Source: Zhihengliuella halotolerans (GTDB taxonomy: Bacteria > Actinomycetota > Actinomycetes > Actinomycetales > Micrococcaceae). Taken from it: DNA of 64,000 bases. Where the stretch lies: contig NZ_SHLA01000001.1 of the NCBI RefSeq assembly GCF_004217565.1, positions 1,860,001-1,924,000 on the forward strand, written 5' to 3'. Position 1 is the first letter of the stretch, and every line of letters starts with the position of its first letter. The translations under genes were made by a program, and so were the position numbers. The notes beneath the pieces were generated by a model. It searched no databases. It saw nothing but the letters and a program-made list of their open reading frames with translations, and had not been told where the DNA came from. Positions 54,642 through 63,225 of this stretch are shown here, in pieces.

Positions 54642-55493
54642 TTAGAACTGGTAATCGACGACCACGGGGGCGTGGTCGGAGAAGCGCGTGTCGTAGCTCG
54701 GGGCGCGGTCGACGACGGCGTTGCCTGCCTTGGCCAGCAGGCCCGGCGTCGCCATGTGGTAGTCGATGCGCCAACCCGCGTTGTTGTCGAACGCCTGGCC
54801 GCGGTAAGACCACCAGCTGTAGGGTCCGTCGACGTCGCCGGCGAGTTCACGGGCCACGTCCTTGAAGCCGATCTCCTCGCCGAAGAAGCGGTCGAAGTAG
54901 GCGATCTCCTCGTCCATGACGCCGGCCCGCTTGTTGTGGTTCGGCTTCCAGTTCTTGATGTCCCGCGGCGTGTGGCACACGTTGAGGTCGCCGGTGACGA
55001 GCACGTGGTCGCTCGCGGCCTTCAGCTGCGGCAGCCGCACGATCATGGCCTCGAGGAACTTGTACTTGTCGTCCTGCTTCTGCGTCCCGAGCTCACCGGA
55101 GTTCACGTACGCACTCGCGACGGTCAGCGTCTCGCCGCCGATCTGGAAGTCGGCCTCCACCCAGCGACCTGCATCAGCGAAGTAGACCTCGCCGATGTGC
55201 TCGCGCACCGCCACGGGCTCGTCCCGGGAGGCGACCGCGACGCCGGCGCGCCCCTTGGCCGAGGCCTCGGCGTGCACGACGTGCCAGCCTTCGCCGATCA
55301 GCTCGCGGACGATCGCGTCGGGGGCGCGGACCTCCTGCAGGTTCAGCACGTCGACGTCGCGGTCGACGAGCCAATCGGCCATGCCCTTCTTGTAGGCGGC
55401 CCGGATTCCGTTGACGTTCACGGACGCCACACGCAGGGCGCCGGCGGGCTTGGCGGAGTACTTCACGGTTTCAGCGGTTTCGACGTCACTCAC
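54642..55493 (-). CDS. xth: Exodeoxyribonuclease III
   Basis: 283 residues. The EEP fold has [20 protein letters not shown], catalytic Glu in [10 protein letters not shown], the [11 protein letters not shown] region and final [12 protein letters not shown] (catalytic Asp-His). It is an AP endonuclease/3' exonuclease of base excision repair. GTG 55493 lies 7 nt after a TAATGT -10 box, so leaderless translation is likely; GTG 55502 would begin inside the box. Confidence 0.93.
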   Translation of the reverse strand: MSDVETAETVKYSAKPAGALRVASVNVNGIRAAYKKGMADWLVDRDVDVLNLQEVRAPDAIVRELIGEGWHVVHAEASAKGRAGVAVASRDEPVAVREHIGEVYFADAGRWVEADFQIGGETLTVASAYVNSGELGTQKQDDKYKFLEAMIVRLPQLKAASDHVLVTGDLNVCHTPRDIKNWKPNHNKRAGVMDEEIAYFDRFFGEEIGFKDVARELAGDVDGPYSWWSYRGQAFDNNAGWRIDYHMATPGLLAKAGNAVVDRAPSYDTRFSDHAPVVVDYQF

Positions 55494-55500
55494 CTGGACC

Positions 55501-55506
55501 ACATTA
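55501..55506 (-). promoter_or_regulatory. -10 box, leaderless start of xth
   Basis: TAATGT on the minus strand, then 7 nt, then GTG 55493. Confidence 0.55.
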
Positions 55507-55524
55507 CCGGTTCCGCAACGTGGA

Positions 55525-56079
55525 CTAGTCCACGATGTCGCCGGAGATCGGCTCGCCGTCCCCAGCCTTCGAACCCTTGCCGTCCTTCATCATTCCCCGG
55601 GCGTTGTGCGCGGTGATCTCGATGGTTTCGAGGGCGCGATCGACCATGCCGCGAGCCTCGTCACCGTCCTGGTCCAGGTACTCCTTGACGACGCCGACCT
55701 GCACCTCGACGATCTTGAACGAGTGGTCCAGCTTCATGTCGCGCGCCTTGGTCGACTCGTCGACCACGGTGGTCGACCCGCCACCCTGCTTGGCCATGTC
55801 GGCACGCACGCCCGCCACCTGCTCGTGAACCTTCTTGGCCCCGCGGGAGATTCCGAAGACGAGGAACGCCGAGAGCAGCAGCCAGCCCAGGGAGATGATG
55901 ACGACGAGCCAGCCGATCACATCGTTCTGGTTGGCGGCGAAGACGACAGCCACGAGGAACACCGTCACCATGACCGCGAGGGCGAGCGTGCTGGCTTTGA
56001 TGGTGAGCTTGCGTTCCTGCATGGTCCTGTTCTTTCCAGCCGCGTTGGTCGCGGCCGATCCGCCGGGAAGAGTTTGCAT
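55525..56079 (-). CDS. Hypothetical two-helix membrane protein
   Basis: 184 residues. Two membrane helices (KASTLALAVMVTVFLVAVVF and VIGWLVVIISLGWLLLSAF) follow a 20-residue polar start. A cytoplasmic helical tail rich in Lys, Asp and Glu (EYLDQDGDEARGMVDRALETIE) follows. No known family recognised. ATG 56079 or Met20 (MQERKLT) could be the start; the former has GACAAT 6 nt upstream. It lies upstream of xth on the same strand. Confidence 0.65.
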   Translation of the reverse strand: MQTLPGGSAATNAAGKNRTMQERKLTIKASTLALAVMVTVFLVAVVFAANQNDVIGWLVVIISLGWLLLSAFLVFGISRGAKKVHEQVAGVRADMAKQGGGSTTVVDESTKARDMKLDHSFKIVEVQVGVVKEYLDQDGDEARGMVDRALETIEITAHNARGMMKDGKGSKAGDGEPISGDIVD

Positions 56080-56261
56080 GCCCCCATTGTCTCAAACCCT
56101 GGCGGCGTATCCCTCCGGTTGGGCCGCAGGCGAACACGGTGCGACTCGTCCAACCGGGACACCGATTCACGTCGCTCTGCTAATCTCAGGTGCCGGCCCC
56201 GGCAGCGCAGCGGCCCTCGTTCGGGCCGAATCTACGCGGACGACTCAGAAGGAAAAGCGCC

Positions 56262-57872
56262 ATGACCGACCTGACGACGTCGTACCCCCTCCTGACGCTG
56301 GTCCCGCCGGTGCTGGCGCTCACGCTCGTGATCATCACCAAGCGGGTGCTGATCAGCCTGGGCGCTGGCGTCGTCGCCGCGGCCCTGCTGGTCCACGATC
56401 TCAACCCGCTCGACGCCCTGGGCGCGGTGTGGCGCTCGTTCGCCGCGATCTTCTGGGCCGACGGCGCGGTGAACACCTGGTCCGTCTACATTCTGGTGTT
56501 CCTGCTGCTGCTCGGCGTCATCGCCGCGTTCGTGCTGATGTCCGGCGGCACGACGGCGTTCGCCGCCTGGGCGCTGCGGCGCATCCGCGCACGGCCGGGA
56601 TCGATGGTTCTGCCCGCCGTCCTGGGTGTCGTCATCTTCATCGACGACTACTTCAACGCACTCGCCGTCGGCCAGATCTCGCGGCCGGTGACCGACCAGC
56701 ACCGCGTCTCGCGCGCCAAGCTGGCGTACATCATCGATTCGACGTCGGCGCCGGTCTCCGTACTGTCGCCGTTTTCCAGCTGGGGCGCCTACATCATGGG
56801 CATCCTCGCTCCGATCCTGGCGGCGTCGACGTTGTCGCTGAGCAGCGTGCAGGCGTTCCTCGGGGCCGCGGTGGCCAACTTCTACGCGATCGCCGCGGCG
56901 CTGATGGTCTGGCTCGTGATCTTCTTCCGGATCGATCTCGGCGCGATGCGGACCGAAGAGCGCCGGGCGATCACCGACGGCCACGTCTTCGACCCGGCGG
57001 CGACCGTCCCCGGCCACCTCTCCGATGATCTCCCGGTGCACTGCCCGGGGGCGCTCCGGGCGCTCTTCGTGCCGTTCGCCCTACTGGTGGTCGGCGTGTT
57101 CGCCGGCATCGTCTGGACCGGCCAGCGCGCTTCCGGATCCTGGAATGTCATCGACATCCTCGCGGCCACGGACGCCAGTGCCGCGCTCATCTTCGGCGGC
57201 GCGCTCGGCCTCGCCTCCGCGGTCTACTACTACCTGCGGAACACGCGGAGGAATCCGGAGTTCGTGGTCTCGACGTTCGGCCGCGGCTGGGTCGAGGGCA
57301 TCAAGTCGATGCTGCCGGCGATCGCCATCCTGCTTCCCGCCTGGATGCTGGGCGACCTCATCTCCCAAGTCGGCACCGGCGACTACCTCGGACAGCTCGT
57401 CGAGGCCTCGAGCCTCTCGGCCGCCGGCCTCGTGCCGGTCGTCTTCCTCGTCGCCGCCGCGATGTCCTTCGCGACCGGCACCTCGTGGGGCTCGTTCGGC
57501 CTGCTGCTTCCGATCGCCGGCGGCATCATCAACAGCATGGACGAGCCGGCCTTCCTGCTGCCGGTTCTCGGCGCCGTGCTGGCCGGAGCCGTCGCCGGCG
57601 ACCACGCCTCCCCGATCTCCGACACGACAATCCTCTCGGCCACCGGCTCGGGCTGCAACGTCATCACGCACGTGGTCACCCAGCTGCCGTACGTTCTCAG
57701 CGCGACGGCATGCGCGACGCTCGGCTACCTGGCGCTGGCCCTGACCGGCAGCACGCTGGTCGGTCTGGCCGTCGTCGTCGCCGCGCTGGCCGTCTTCGTC
57801 ATCGTCGCACGGTCGGTCACCGCACCGATTTCGGGCACCGCCCCGGGGACAGACCCGGCGATCACCACTTGA
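56262..57872 (+). CDS. NhaC-family Na+/H+ antiporter-like membrane protein
   Basis: 536 residues, about twelve membrane segments. GTTAFAAWALRRIRARPGSMVLPAVLGVVIFIDDYFNALAVGQ, SAPVSVLSPFSSWGAYIMGIL and FATGTSWGSFGLLLPIAGG, with GDHASPISDTTILSATGSGCN, are the conserved NhaC/YheL-type motifs. It exchanges Na+ or organic ions for protons. ATG 56262 has AAGGAAA upstream. TAATCT at 56181-56186 is a candidate -10 box. Its last 11 nt overlap the convergent VOC gene. Confidence 0.87.
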   Translation: MTDLTTSYPLLTLVPPVLALTLVIITKRVLISLGAGVVAAALLVHDLNPLDALGAVWRSFAAIFWADGAVNTWSVYILVFLLLLGVIAAFVLMSGGTTAFAAWALRRIRARPGSMVLPAVLGVVIFIDDYFNALAVGQISRPVTDQHRVSRAKLAYIIDSTSAPVSVLSPFSSWGAYIMGILAPILAASTLSLSSVQAFLGAAVANFYAIAAALMVWLVIFFRIDLGAMRTEERRAITDGHVFDPAATVPGHLSDDLPVHCPGALRALFVPFALLVVGVFAGIVWTGQRASGSWNVIDILAATDASAALIFGGALGLASAVYYYLRNTRRNPEFVVSTFGRGWVEGIKSMLPAIAILLPAWMLGDLISQVGTGDYLGQLVEASSLSAAGLVPVVFLVAAAMSFATGTSWGSFGLLLPIAGGIINSMDEPAFLLPVLGAVLAGAVAGDHASPISDTTILSATGSGCNVITHVVTQLPYVLSATACATLGYLALALTGSTLVGLAVVVAALAVFVIVARSVTAPISGTAPGTDPAITT

Positions 57873-58218
57873 CGAGGCAGAACGGGTGTCGCTGCGGGTC
57901 GAGGTAGACCCGGAAGCTCTCGCTGCCGGCGTTCATCGATGTCGCCCCCAGCTTGAGCACCTGCTCCTCCCCCAGATCCAGGTCTCGGACCTTGATGTCC
58001 AGGTGGGCCTGCTGCGGGTGCACGTGGCCGGGCCACTCGGGCGGGACGTACACGTCGACACGCTGGAACGCGATGGCCGGCCGGTCCGGGCCGTCGCCGA
58101 TGGTGATCCAGTCGGGGTCCGTCTGGACTCGCACCATGCCGAGGACCTCTTCGTAGAATGATGCGAGCACCTCCGGGTCCTCGCAATCGAACACCACCGA
58201 TTCCCATGCACCGATCAT
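57862..58218 (-). CDS. VOC family (glyoxalase/bleomycin-resistance fold) protein
   Basis: 118 residues, one VOC module pair. SVVFDCEDPEVLASFYEEVLGM begins the fold; HLDIKVRDLDLGEEQVLKLGA and VYLDPQRHPFCLVKW complete it. His and Glu residues typical of a metal site are present, but the reaction is unknown. AAGGAG precedes ATG 58218. The 108 nt on to the next gene (58219-58326) show no feature. Confidence 0.83.
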   Translation of the reverse strand: MIGAWESVVFDCEDPEVLASFYEEVLGMVRVQTDPDWITIGDGPDRPAIAFQRVDVYVPPEWPGHVHPQQAHLDIKVRDLDLGEEQVLKLGATSMNAGSESFRVYLDPQRHPFCLVKW

Positions 58219-58326
58219 GGCCTGCTCCTTACTGGTCGTCGCGCGCCGGTCGTGGTTTCACGCTACTCCGGACGGCCGGCGCTGAGAAGGCCTGCGGCGG
58301 GCGCGACGACTGATCCGGCGCCGGCG

Positions 58327-59133
58327 TCAGGGAGTGTCTCCGGGCGGAAAGAGCTCGTGCTCGCCCACCAGCCGGAGCGCATGCTCGTCTGGTGTCTCGA
58401 ACGCGCCGACGCGCAGCTTCGTGAACATCCCGATGTCGATCGACAGGGGCTCCCCCGGCGCCATGGGGTCCTGCGGATCCTCGACGATCGCCTGCCGATC
58501 CATCGGAACGGCGACGGGCGTCGCGTCGCGATCGGTCTGGACGTAGAGCGTCTGCGCCCATTCGGACCCCGAGCCGGCGAGGGCGCCGGTCCATTCGAGG
58601 TAGGCCTCGGCGATCTCCCCCGGCGCCAACGTCACGGGAGGCGGCGCCTCGCCGTCGACGTCCCGCGCGAGGTGCTCCTTCGGCCGATGATAGAGCTCCT
58701 GCTCAGCTTCCACGTGGAACTTGTTGCCCCACTCCCCGCGCGCCCCCAGACCTGGAAAGCCGGAGAGCGTGCAGTCGGTGTCGGCGTCGTTGCGCAACAG
58801 GATCGAACCGAACCGATGCCCCAGCGCCGCGTCCCAATACCGCAGCTGCCCGGTCAGGTCTTCCGGGCGGCAGGACGCCGGGCCCGCGGCGTCGGTCGCC
58901 GGCAGGCGCAGGAACTCCGCTCGCTCGGCGTCGCTCAGGTCGGCTTCGTCGGGAATCGGCGTGTCCGGGACCTCGTCCCAGCCGGCGCCCACCTCCTCCT
59001 CGGTGGCTTGCCCGACGGCGCCCGGAGGATTCGGTGTCGGGCTCGACGCCACCGGTGCCGACGGCCCCGTCTGCGAACAGGCGGTCAGCAGCAGGAGGCC
59101 GGCCAGCGGCAGTGACATCACGAGGCGCTTCAT
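58327..59133 (-). CDS. DUF4232 lipoprotein
   Basis: 268 residues. The signal peptide with lipobox LLLTAC (Cys at about 19) is followed by a Pro/Ser-rich linker. A DUF4232 beta-sandwich domain then spans residues 85-260 (TGQLRYWDAALGHRFGSILLRNDADTDCTLSGFPG). Function unknown; members are exported surface lipoproteins of actinobacteria. ATG 59133 lies 7 nt after a TACGTT -10 box. Confidence 0.83.
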   Translation of the reverse strand: MKRLVMSLPLAGLLLLTACSQTGPSAPVASSPTPNPPGAVGQATEEEVGAGWDEVPDTPIPDEADLSDAERAEFLRLPATDAAGPASCRPEDLTGQLRYWDAALGHRFGSILLRNDADTDCTLSGFPGLGARGEWGNKFHVEAEQELYHRPKEHLARDVDGEAPPPVTLAPGEIAEAYLEWTGALAGSGSEWAQTLYVQTDRDATPVAVPMDRQAIVEDPQDPMAPGEPLSIDIGMFTKLRVGAFETPDEHALRLVGEHELFPPGDTP

Positions 59134-59140
59134 ACGACAC

Positions 59141-59146
59141 AACGTA
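59141..59146 (-). promoter_or_regulatory. -10 box, leaderless start of the DUF4232 gene
   Basis: TACGTT on the minus strand, then 7 nt, then ATG 59133. Confidence 0.55.
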
Positions 59147-59188
59147 CCCTGACCCGTGGCGCCGCGGCGACCGAACGCCGTCGTCCGG

Positions 59189-60010
59189 CTAGGTCAGGAA
59201 CAGCTTGCGCAGACGGGCGGTCGTCAAGACGACGCCGACGACGATCATGACCACGTAGTAGGCCACGTGCCCGAGCATCGCCGTCGTGAAGTAGCCGACG
59301 GAGAGCGAGCGCATGAGCTCGACCCCGTGCCAGAGCGGCATCGCCTGGATGAACAGCTGGATGCCCTCCGGGTACACCGACAGCGGGTACAGGGTCGCTG
59401 AGAAGAGAAACATCGGCAGCAGCGCGAAGTTGACCCAATCCAGATGCTGGAAACGCTTCATGAAGCTCGCGATGCCCATCCCGAGGGCGGCGAAGCCGAA
59501 CGCCACCAGCACCGACGCCGGGATCATCAGCAGGGCCCACGGCGTGGTGACCAGGCCCATCGAGCTCATGACGATCATGAATCCGGTTGCGTAGAGGAAT
59601 CCGCGCTGCAGGGCCAGGTAGATCTCGCCGATCGCGACGTCGAGCGGCCCCAGCGACGTGTAGAGCATGTTCTGGTAGAGCTTGGAAAAGCGCAGCTTGA
59701 AGAACACGTTGTTCGTGGAGTCGTAGATGGCGCCGTTCATCGCGGAGACCGCGAGCAGGGCCGGCGCGATGTAGGCGCCGTAGCTCATCTCGGCGCCGCC
59801 GGGACCTGCGACCGCCCCGATGAGCGGCCCGAGCCCGATGCCCATGGCTGCCAGGAAGAGCACCGGCTCTACGAACCCGGAGACAAAGACGGCCCAGTTG
59901 TTGGTCTTCAGCGCCATCAGTCCGCGGGCGACGACGGCGCGCACGTTCCCGGAGTAGAGCCCGGCGAAGGGGCGGCGGCTGGGGGAAAGCAGGATCGTCT
60001 GCTGCGCCAT
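59189..60010 (-). CDS. ABC-2 type transporter permease, second
   Basis: 273 residues, six membrane segments of the ABC-2 (NodJ/DrrB) type. SGFVEPVLFLAAMGIGLGPL, FKLRFSKLYQNMLYTSLGPLDVAIGE and FSATLYPLSVYPEGIQLFIQAMPLWHGVELMRSL are the family marks. It pairs with the next permease (1 nt apart) and the ATPase at 60856 to form an exporter of lipid, glycan or drug. Substrate unknown. Confidence 0.87.
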   Translation of the reverse strand: MAQQTILLSPSRRPFAGLYSGNVRAVVARGLMALKTNNWAVFVSGFVEPVLFLAAMGIGLGPLIGAVAGPGGAEMSYGAYIAPALLAVSAMNGAIYDSTNNVFFKLRFSKLYQNMLYTSLGPLDVAIGEIYLALQRGFLYATGFMIVMSSMGLVTTPWALLMIPASVLVAFGFAALGMGIASFMKRFQHLDWVNFALLPMFLFSATLYPLSVYPEGIQLFIQAMPLWHGVELMRSLSVGYFTTAMLGHVAYYVVMIVVGVVLTTARLRKLFLT

Positions 60011-60011
60011 C

Positions 60012-60863
60012 TCAGTCCACCAACCGTTTCCGATAGGTCCGGAACGCCAGAGCCAGTCCCCCGGCGGCGAGCGCGGCGAGGTAGACCACGTGCACGGTCG
60101 AGAGCCAGAGCGGCTCGTCGTACCCGTAGCTGAAGACGCGCCCGATCTCGCTGGCGTGCCACAGCGGCGAGAGCCAGCCGATCGGCTGCAGGAAGATCGG
60201 CAGATTGGTCAGCGGGAAGAAGGTTCCGGAGAAAAGCATGAGCGGCATGACGCCGAAGCGCTGGATCATGACGAACTGGGCCTTCTCCTCGCGAATGGTC
60301 GCCGCGTAGGCCATGAGCGGGGTGCCGATGGCCAGTCCGGCCAGCGTCGCGGTGAGCACGCCGAGGATGCCGAAGCCGCTCGGGACCGCGCCGAAGGCGG
60401 CCACGATGAGGTAGTAGACCAGCGACTGGGAGAAGAGGCGGATGGTCACCGCGAGCGTGTGTCCGGCCGCGATCTGCCACGGCCGCAGGGAGCTCACCAG
60501 AGGGCCGTAGTAGAGGCGGTGCCACTTGAAGCCGTCCATGATGGGCCAGGTGAACTCGTTCGAGGCCGCCATGAACGCCCCCGAGGCCAGCAGCGCGGGG
60601 ACGATGAAGACCAGGTAGTCCACGCCGCCGAAATCTCCGCCGCCGTTGGCGTCGACGAGGGAAGCGAGCCCGACCCCCATCGCCACGAGGTACAGCAGCG
60701 GATGGCCGATCGAGTAGGCGATGATCACCGAGAGGTAACTGCGCATGGCCAGCAGCTGGTGCTCGGCGAAGTACCAGACCCCGAAGATCGCGCTGCGACG
60801 GGCGAGCACCTCGGCCGGGGGCGCCGGGCGGGCCGATCCCGCCGCCGTCGTCGTGCTAGTCAA
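60012..60863 (-). CDS. ABC-2 type transporter permease, first
   Basis: 283 residues, ABC-2 type. YSIGHPLLYLVAMGVGLASL, GFKWHRLYYGPLVSSLRPWQIAAGH and LFSGTFFPLTNLPIFLQPIGWLSPLWHASEI match NodJ-like permeases. The start codon appears to be TTG 60863 with GGGGAGG upstream, overlapping the ATPase stop by 8 nt. The protein is similar in layout to the downstream permease. Confidence 0.87.
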   Translation of the reverse strand: MTSTTTAAGSARPAPPAEVLARRSAIFGVWYFAEHQLLAMRSYLSVIIAYSIGHPLLYLVAMGVGLASLVDANGGGDFGGVDYLVFIVPALLASGAFMAASNEFTWPIMDGFKWHRLYYGPLVSSLRPWQIAAGHTLAVTIRLFSQSLVYYLIVAAFGAVPSGFGILGVLTATLAGLAIGTPLMAYAATIREEKAQFVMIQRFGVMPLMLFSGTFFPLTNLPIFLQPIGWLSPLWHASEIGRVFSYGYDEPLWLSTVHVVYLAALAAGGLALAFRTYRKRLVD

Positions 60864-61845
60864 CGAGGGACCTCCCCGTCAGCTTGAGGAAGACGTCCTC
60901 CAGCGAGCTGCGGCGCACGAGCGAGGTCACGGGGTGCAGTCCGCGCGCGGCGACGGCCTCGAGCACCGCCTCGCCCTCGTGCGCGTAGACCAGGACGCGG
61001 TCCGGCAGGGCCTCGACGCGTTCGCCGAGATCCTCGATCCGGCGTGCGACGGCGGCGTTGCGGTCTGCGCCGAAGCGCAGCTCGACGACCTCGCGCGTGG
61101 AGAAGCGGCGGATCAACTCGGCCGGCGAGCCCTCGGCCATGATGCGGCCGGCGTCGACGACGATGATGCGGTCGCACAGCTGCTCGGCCTCGTCCATGTG
61201 GTGCGTGGTCAGCACGAGGGTCACGCCCTGCTCTTTGAGCCGGAAGAGCCGGTCCCAGAGCACGTGGCGGGCCTGCGGGTCGAGACCCGTGGTCGGCTCG
61301 TCGAGCAGCAGGATCTTCGGTTCGTTCACCAGGGAGCGGGCGATGGTCAGGCGACGCTTCATGCCGCCGGAGAGGTCGTCGACGCGCGCATCCGCCTTGT
61401 CGACGAGCTGGGCGAAGTCGAGCAGCTCGGCGATCTTCGGCTTCAGGTAGGCGCGTGAGAGCCCGAAGTAGCGGCCGTAAACCATGAGGTTGTCGCGGAC
61501 CCGCAGCTCCTCGTCCAGGTTGTCCTGCTGCGGGACGACGCCGAGGTGGGCGCGGACCACAGGGCCCTGCTCCTCGGGATCGAGCCCCATGATCTCCAGG
61601 TGGCCCGAGGTGCGCTGCGAGACGCCGCCGATCATCCGCATGGTGGTCGACTTGCCGGCGCCGTTGGGCCCGAGCAGGCCGAACGATTCCCCCGCGGGCA
61701 CCTCGAAGGAGATGCCGTCGACGGCGGTGAAGTCGCCGTAGCGCTTGACCAGGTTCTCGGCGCGGATCACGACGGGCGGGGCCTCGGTCGGCTGTGTGGC
61801 GGAGCCGGCGGGCGACGGGCGAAGTGAAGGAGTGGTTTCGGACAC
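60856..61845 (-). CDS. ABC transporter ATP-binding protein (ABC-2 exporter)
   Basis: 329 residues. Walker A LLGPNGAGKSTTMR near 57, Q-loop VVPQQDNL, signature DLSGGMKRRLTIARSL, Walker B ILLLDEPTTGLD and H-loop TTHHMDEAE, all intact. A NodI/DrrA-like C-terminal domain follows (VELRFGADRNAAVARRIEDLG). GTG 61845 lies 6 nt after TACGCT, so the start is probably leaderless. It powers the two ABC-2 permeases. Confidence 0.93.
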   Translation of the reverse strand: MSETTPSLRPSPAGSATQPTEAPPVVIRAENLVKRYGDFTAVDGISFEVPAGESFGLLGPNGAGKSTTMRMIGGVSQRTSGHLEIMGLDPEEQGPVVRAHLGVVPQQDNLDEELRVRDNLMVYGRYFGLSRAYLKPKIAELLDFAQLVDKADARVDDLSGGMKRRLTIARSLVNEPKILLLDEPTTGLDPQARHVLWDRLFRLKEQGVTLVLTTHHMDEAEQLCDRIIVVDAGRIMAEGSPAELIRRFSTREVVELRFGADRNAAVARRIEDLGERVEALPDRVLVYAHEGEAVLEAVAARGLHPVTSLVRRSSLEDVFLKLTGRSLVD

Positions 61846-61851
61846 ACAGCG

Positions 61852-61857
61852 AGCGTA
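61852..61857 (-). promoter_or_regulatory. -10 box, leaderless start of the ABC-2 ATPase
   Basis: TACGCT on the minus strand, then 6 nt, then GTG 61845. Confidence 0.55.
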
Positions 61858-62006
61858 CGCCGAGTCACTGATTGATACAAGCCAATCGGACGCCGACGTC
61901 ACATCGAGCGGCCCTGACGCATATCGTCCTCAGGACTGACGCTCAAGGGGCGCCCATCTGCGATACTAACCGCAGAGTACCGGAACAAACGGAAGGAATA
62001 GAACCC

Positions 62007-62528
62007 ATGAGCAACTACCCCGTGGCGCCCGAGCCCCAGGAAACCGCCGCACCCGAGCCCTCGAAGTTCGCGATGTTGAAGAAGCTGACACTCGTTTCGG
62101 CGGCCCTTTACCTGATCTCGACACTCGTCTCCCTGCCGGCCGCGATGGACAACAGCGCCATACGTGAGCAGATGGAGATGTCCGGAACGACCGTCGACGA
62201 CGCCATGCTCCAGGCCGCACAGGGCGTGGCGATCGGCACCGCAATCGCCACGCTCGTCGTCGGACTGGGCCTCTACGCGCTGGTGATCATCGGCCTCTAC
62301 AAGCGCAAGAACTGGGCACGCGTCCTCGGCATCATCTTTGCGATCCTCTCGCTGGTCGGCTTCCTGATCGGCCTCTTCGCGAGCGGACTCATGCCGACCG
62401 TCGCCAGCACGTCCGTCTTCACCACGATCCTGGGCATCGTCTCCGCCCTCGTGACCGTCTACTGGCTGGTGCTCGCCTTCAGCTCGCAGGTGGCCGAGTA
62501 CCTGCGCAAGCCGAGCCCTCTGGCCTAG
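62007..62528 (+). CDS. Four-helix membrane protein, paralogue 1
   Basis: 173 residues. A polar N-terminus is followed by four membrane helices. The conserved segment GLYKRKNWARVLGIIFAILSLV sits between helices 2 and 3, and YWLVLAFSSQVAEYLRKPSPLA ends the protein. Function unknown; similar small membrane proteins are common in actinobacteria. ATG 62007 has GGAAGGA upstream. It is the first of a tandem pair of equal length. Confidence 0.8.
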   Translation: MSNYPVAPEPQETAAPEPSKFAMLKKLTLVSAALYLISTLVSLPAAMDNSAIREQMEMSGTTVDDAMLQAAQGVAIGTAIATLVVGLGLYALVIIGLYKRKNWARVLGIIFAILSLVGFLIGLFASGLMPTVASTSVFTTILGIVSALVTVYWLVLAFSSQVAEYLRKPSPLA

Positions 62529-62540
62529 GCCACCGGCACA

Positions 62541-62601
62541 TCCAGCACGACGGCGTCCCCGCACCGAACCGCGTTCGGTGCGGGGACGCCGTCGTGCTGG
62601 A
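62541..62601 (+). terminator. Perfect 29-bp hairpin between the two paralogues
   Basis: Arms 62541-62569 and 62573-62601 are perfectly complementary, with a 3-nt loop CGC. It begins 13 nt after the stop of paralogue 1. It most likely terminates or protects that transcript, though it is unusually long. Confidence 0.8.
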
Positions 62602-62694
62602 GTGATCGGCGCGTCCACATCGTCCTCAAGGCTGACGCCCGAACCCCGCGCGTCTGAAAGACTCGCCGGAAGGAGAACGGAAGGACACGCACCG

Positions 62695-63216
62695 ATGAGC
62701 GATCATCCCGTGGCACCGGAAGCGCGCCAGACGGCCGGCGGCGAGCCGGCGGAGTTCACCCGGCTGAAGCGGCTCACGATCGCCTCGCTGCTCCTCTTCA
62801 TGATCGCCGTGGCCGCGGGCGTCCTCGGTGCGCTGGACGCGGACACGATGCGCGAACAGCTCGATTCCGCCGGTTCGCCCACCGACGAGACGGCGGTGCA
62901 GTTGGCTCAGGCGGTCGCGCTCGCCATCGCGGGCGGCAGCGCCGTCGGCGGCCTTGCCGCCTATGTGCTCGTGATCAAGGGCCTCTATCACCGCAGGAAC
63001 TGGGCGCGTGTCCTCGGCATGGTGTTCGCGGTCCTCTCCATCATCACCTACGCCTTCAGCCTGACCACCTCCGCGCCGTTGCTCGCCACCGGCGGACTCG
63101 CCGTGGCCTCCCTCGCTGTCGAGGGCCTGGCACTGCTCGTGAGCGGCTACTGGCTGGTCCTCGGCTTCAACGCGCAGGTCGCCGAATACCTGCGCAGGCC
63201 ACGCAACCTCGCCTGA
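62695..63216 (+). CDS. Four-helix membrane protein, paralogue 2
   Basis: 173 residues, the same length and layout as paralogue 1: GLYHRRNWARVLGMVFAVLSII matches its conserved segment, and YWLVLGFNAQVAEYLRRPRNLA its C-terminus. The start (MSDHPVAPEARQTAGGEPAEF against MSNYPVAPEP) is also alike. ATG 62695 has GGAAGGA upstream. The leader shares an ATCGTCCTCA motif with that of paralogue 1, so the duplication includes the leader. Confidence 0.82.
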   Translation: MSDHPVAPEARQTAGGEPAEFTRLKRLTIASLLLFMIAVAAGVLGALDADTMREQLDSAGSPTDETAVQLAQAVALAIAGGSAVGGLAAYVLVIKGLYHRRNWARVLGMVFAVLSIITYAFSLTTSAPLLATGGLAVASLAVEGLALLVSGYWLVLGFNAQVAEYLRRPRNLA

Positions 63217-63225
63217 TGCGCTCGC

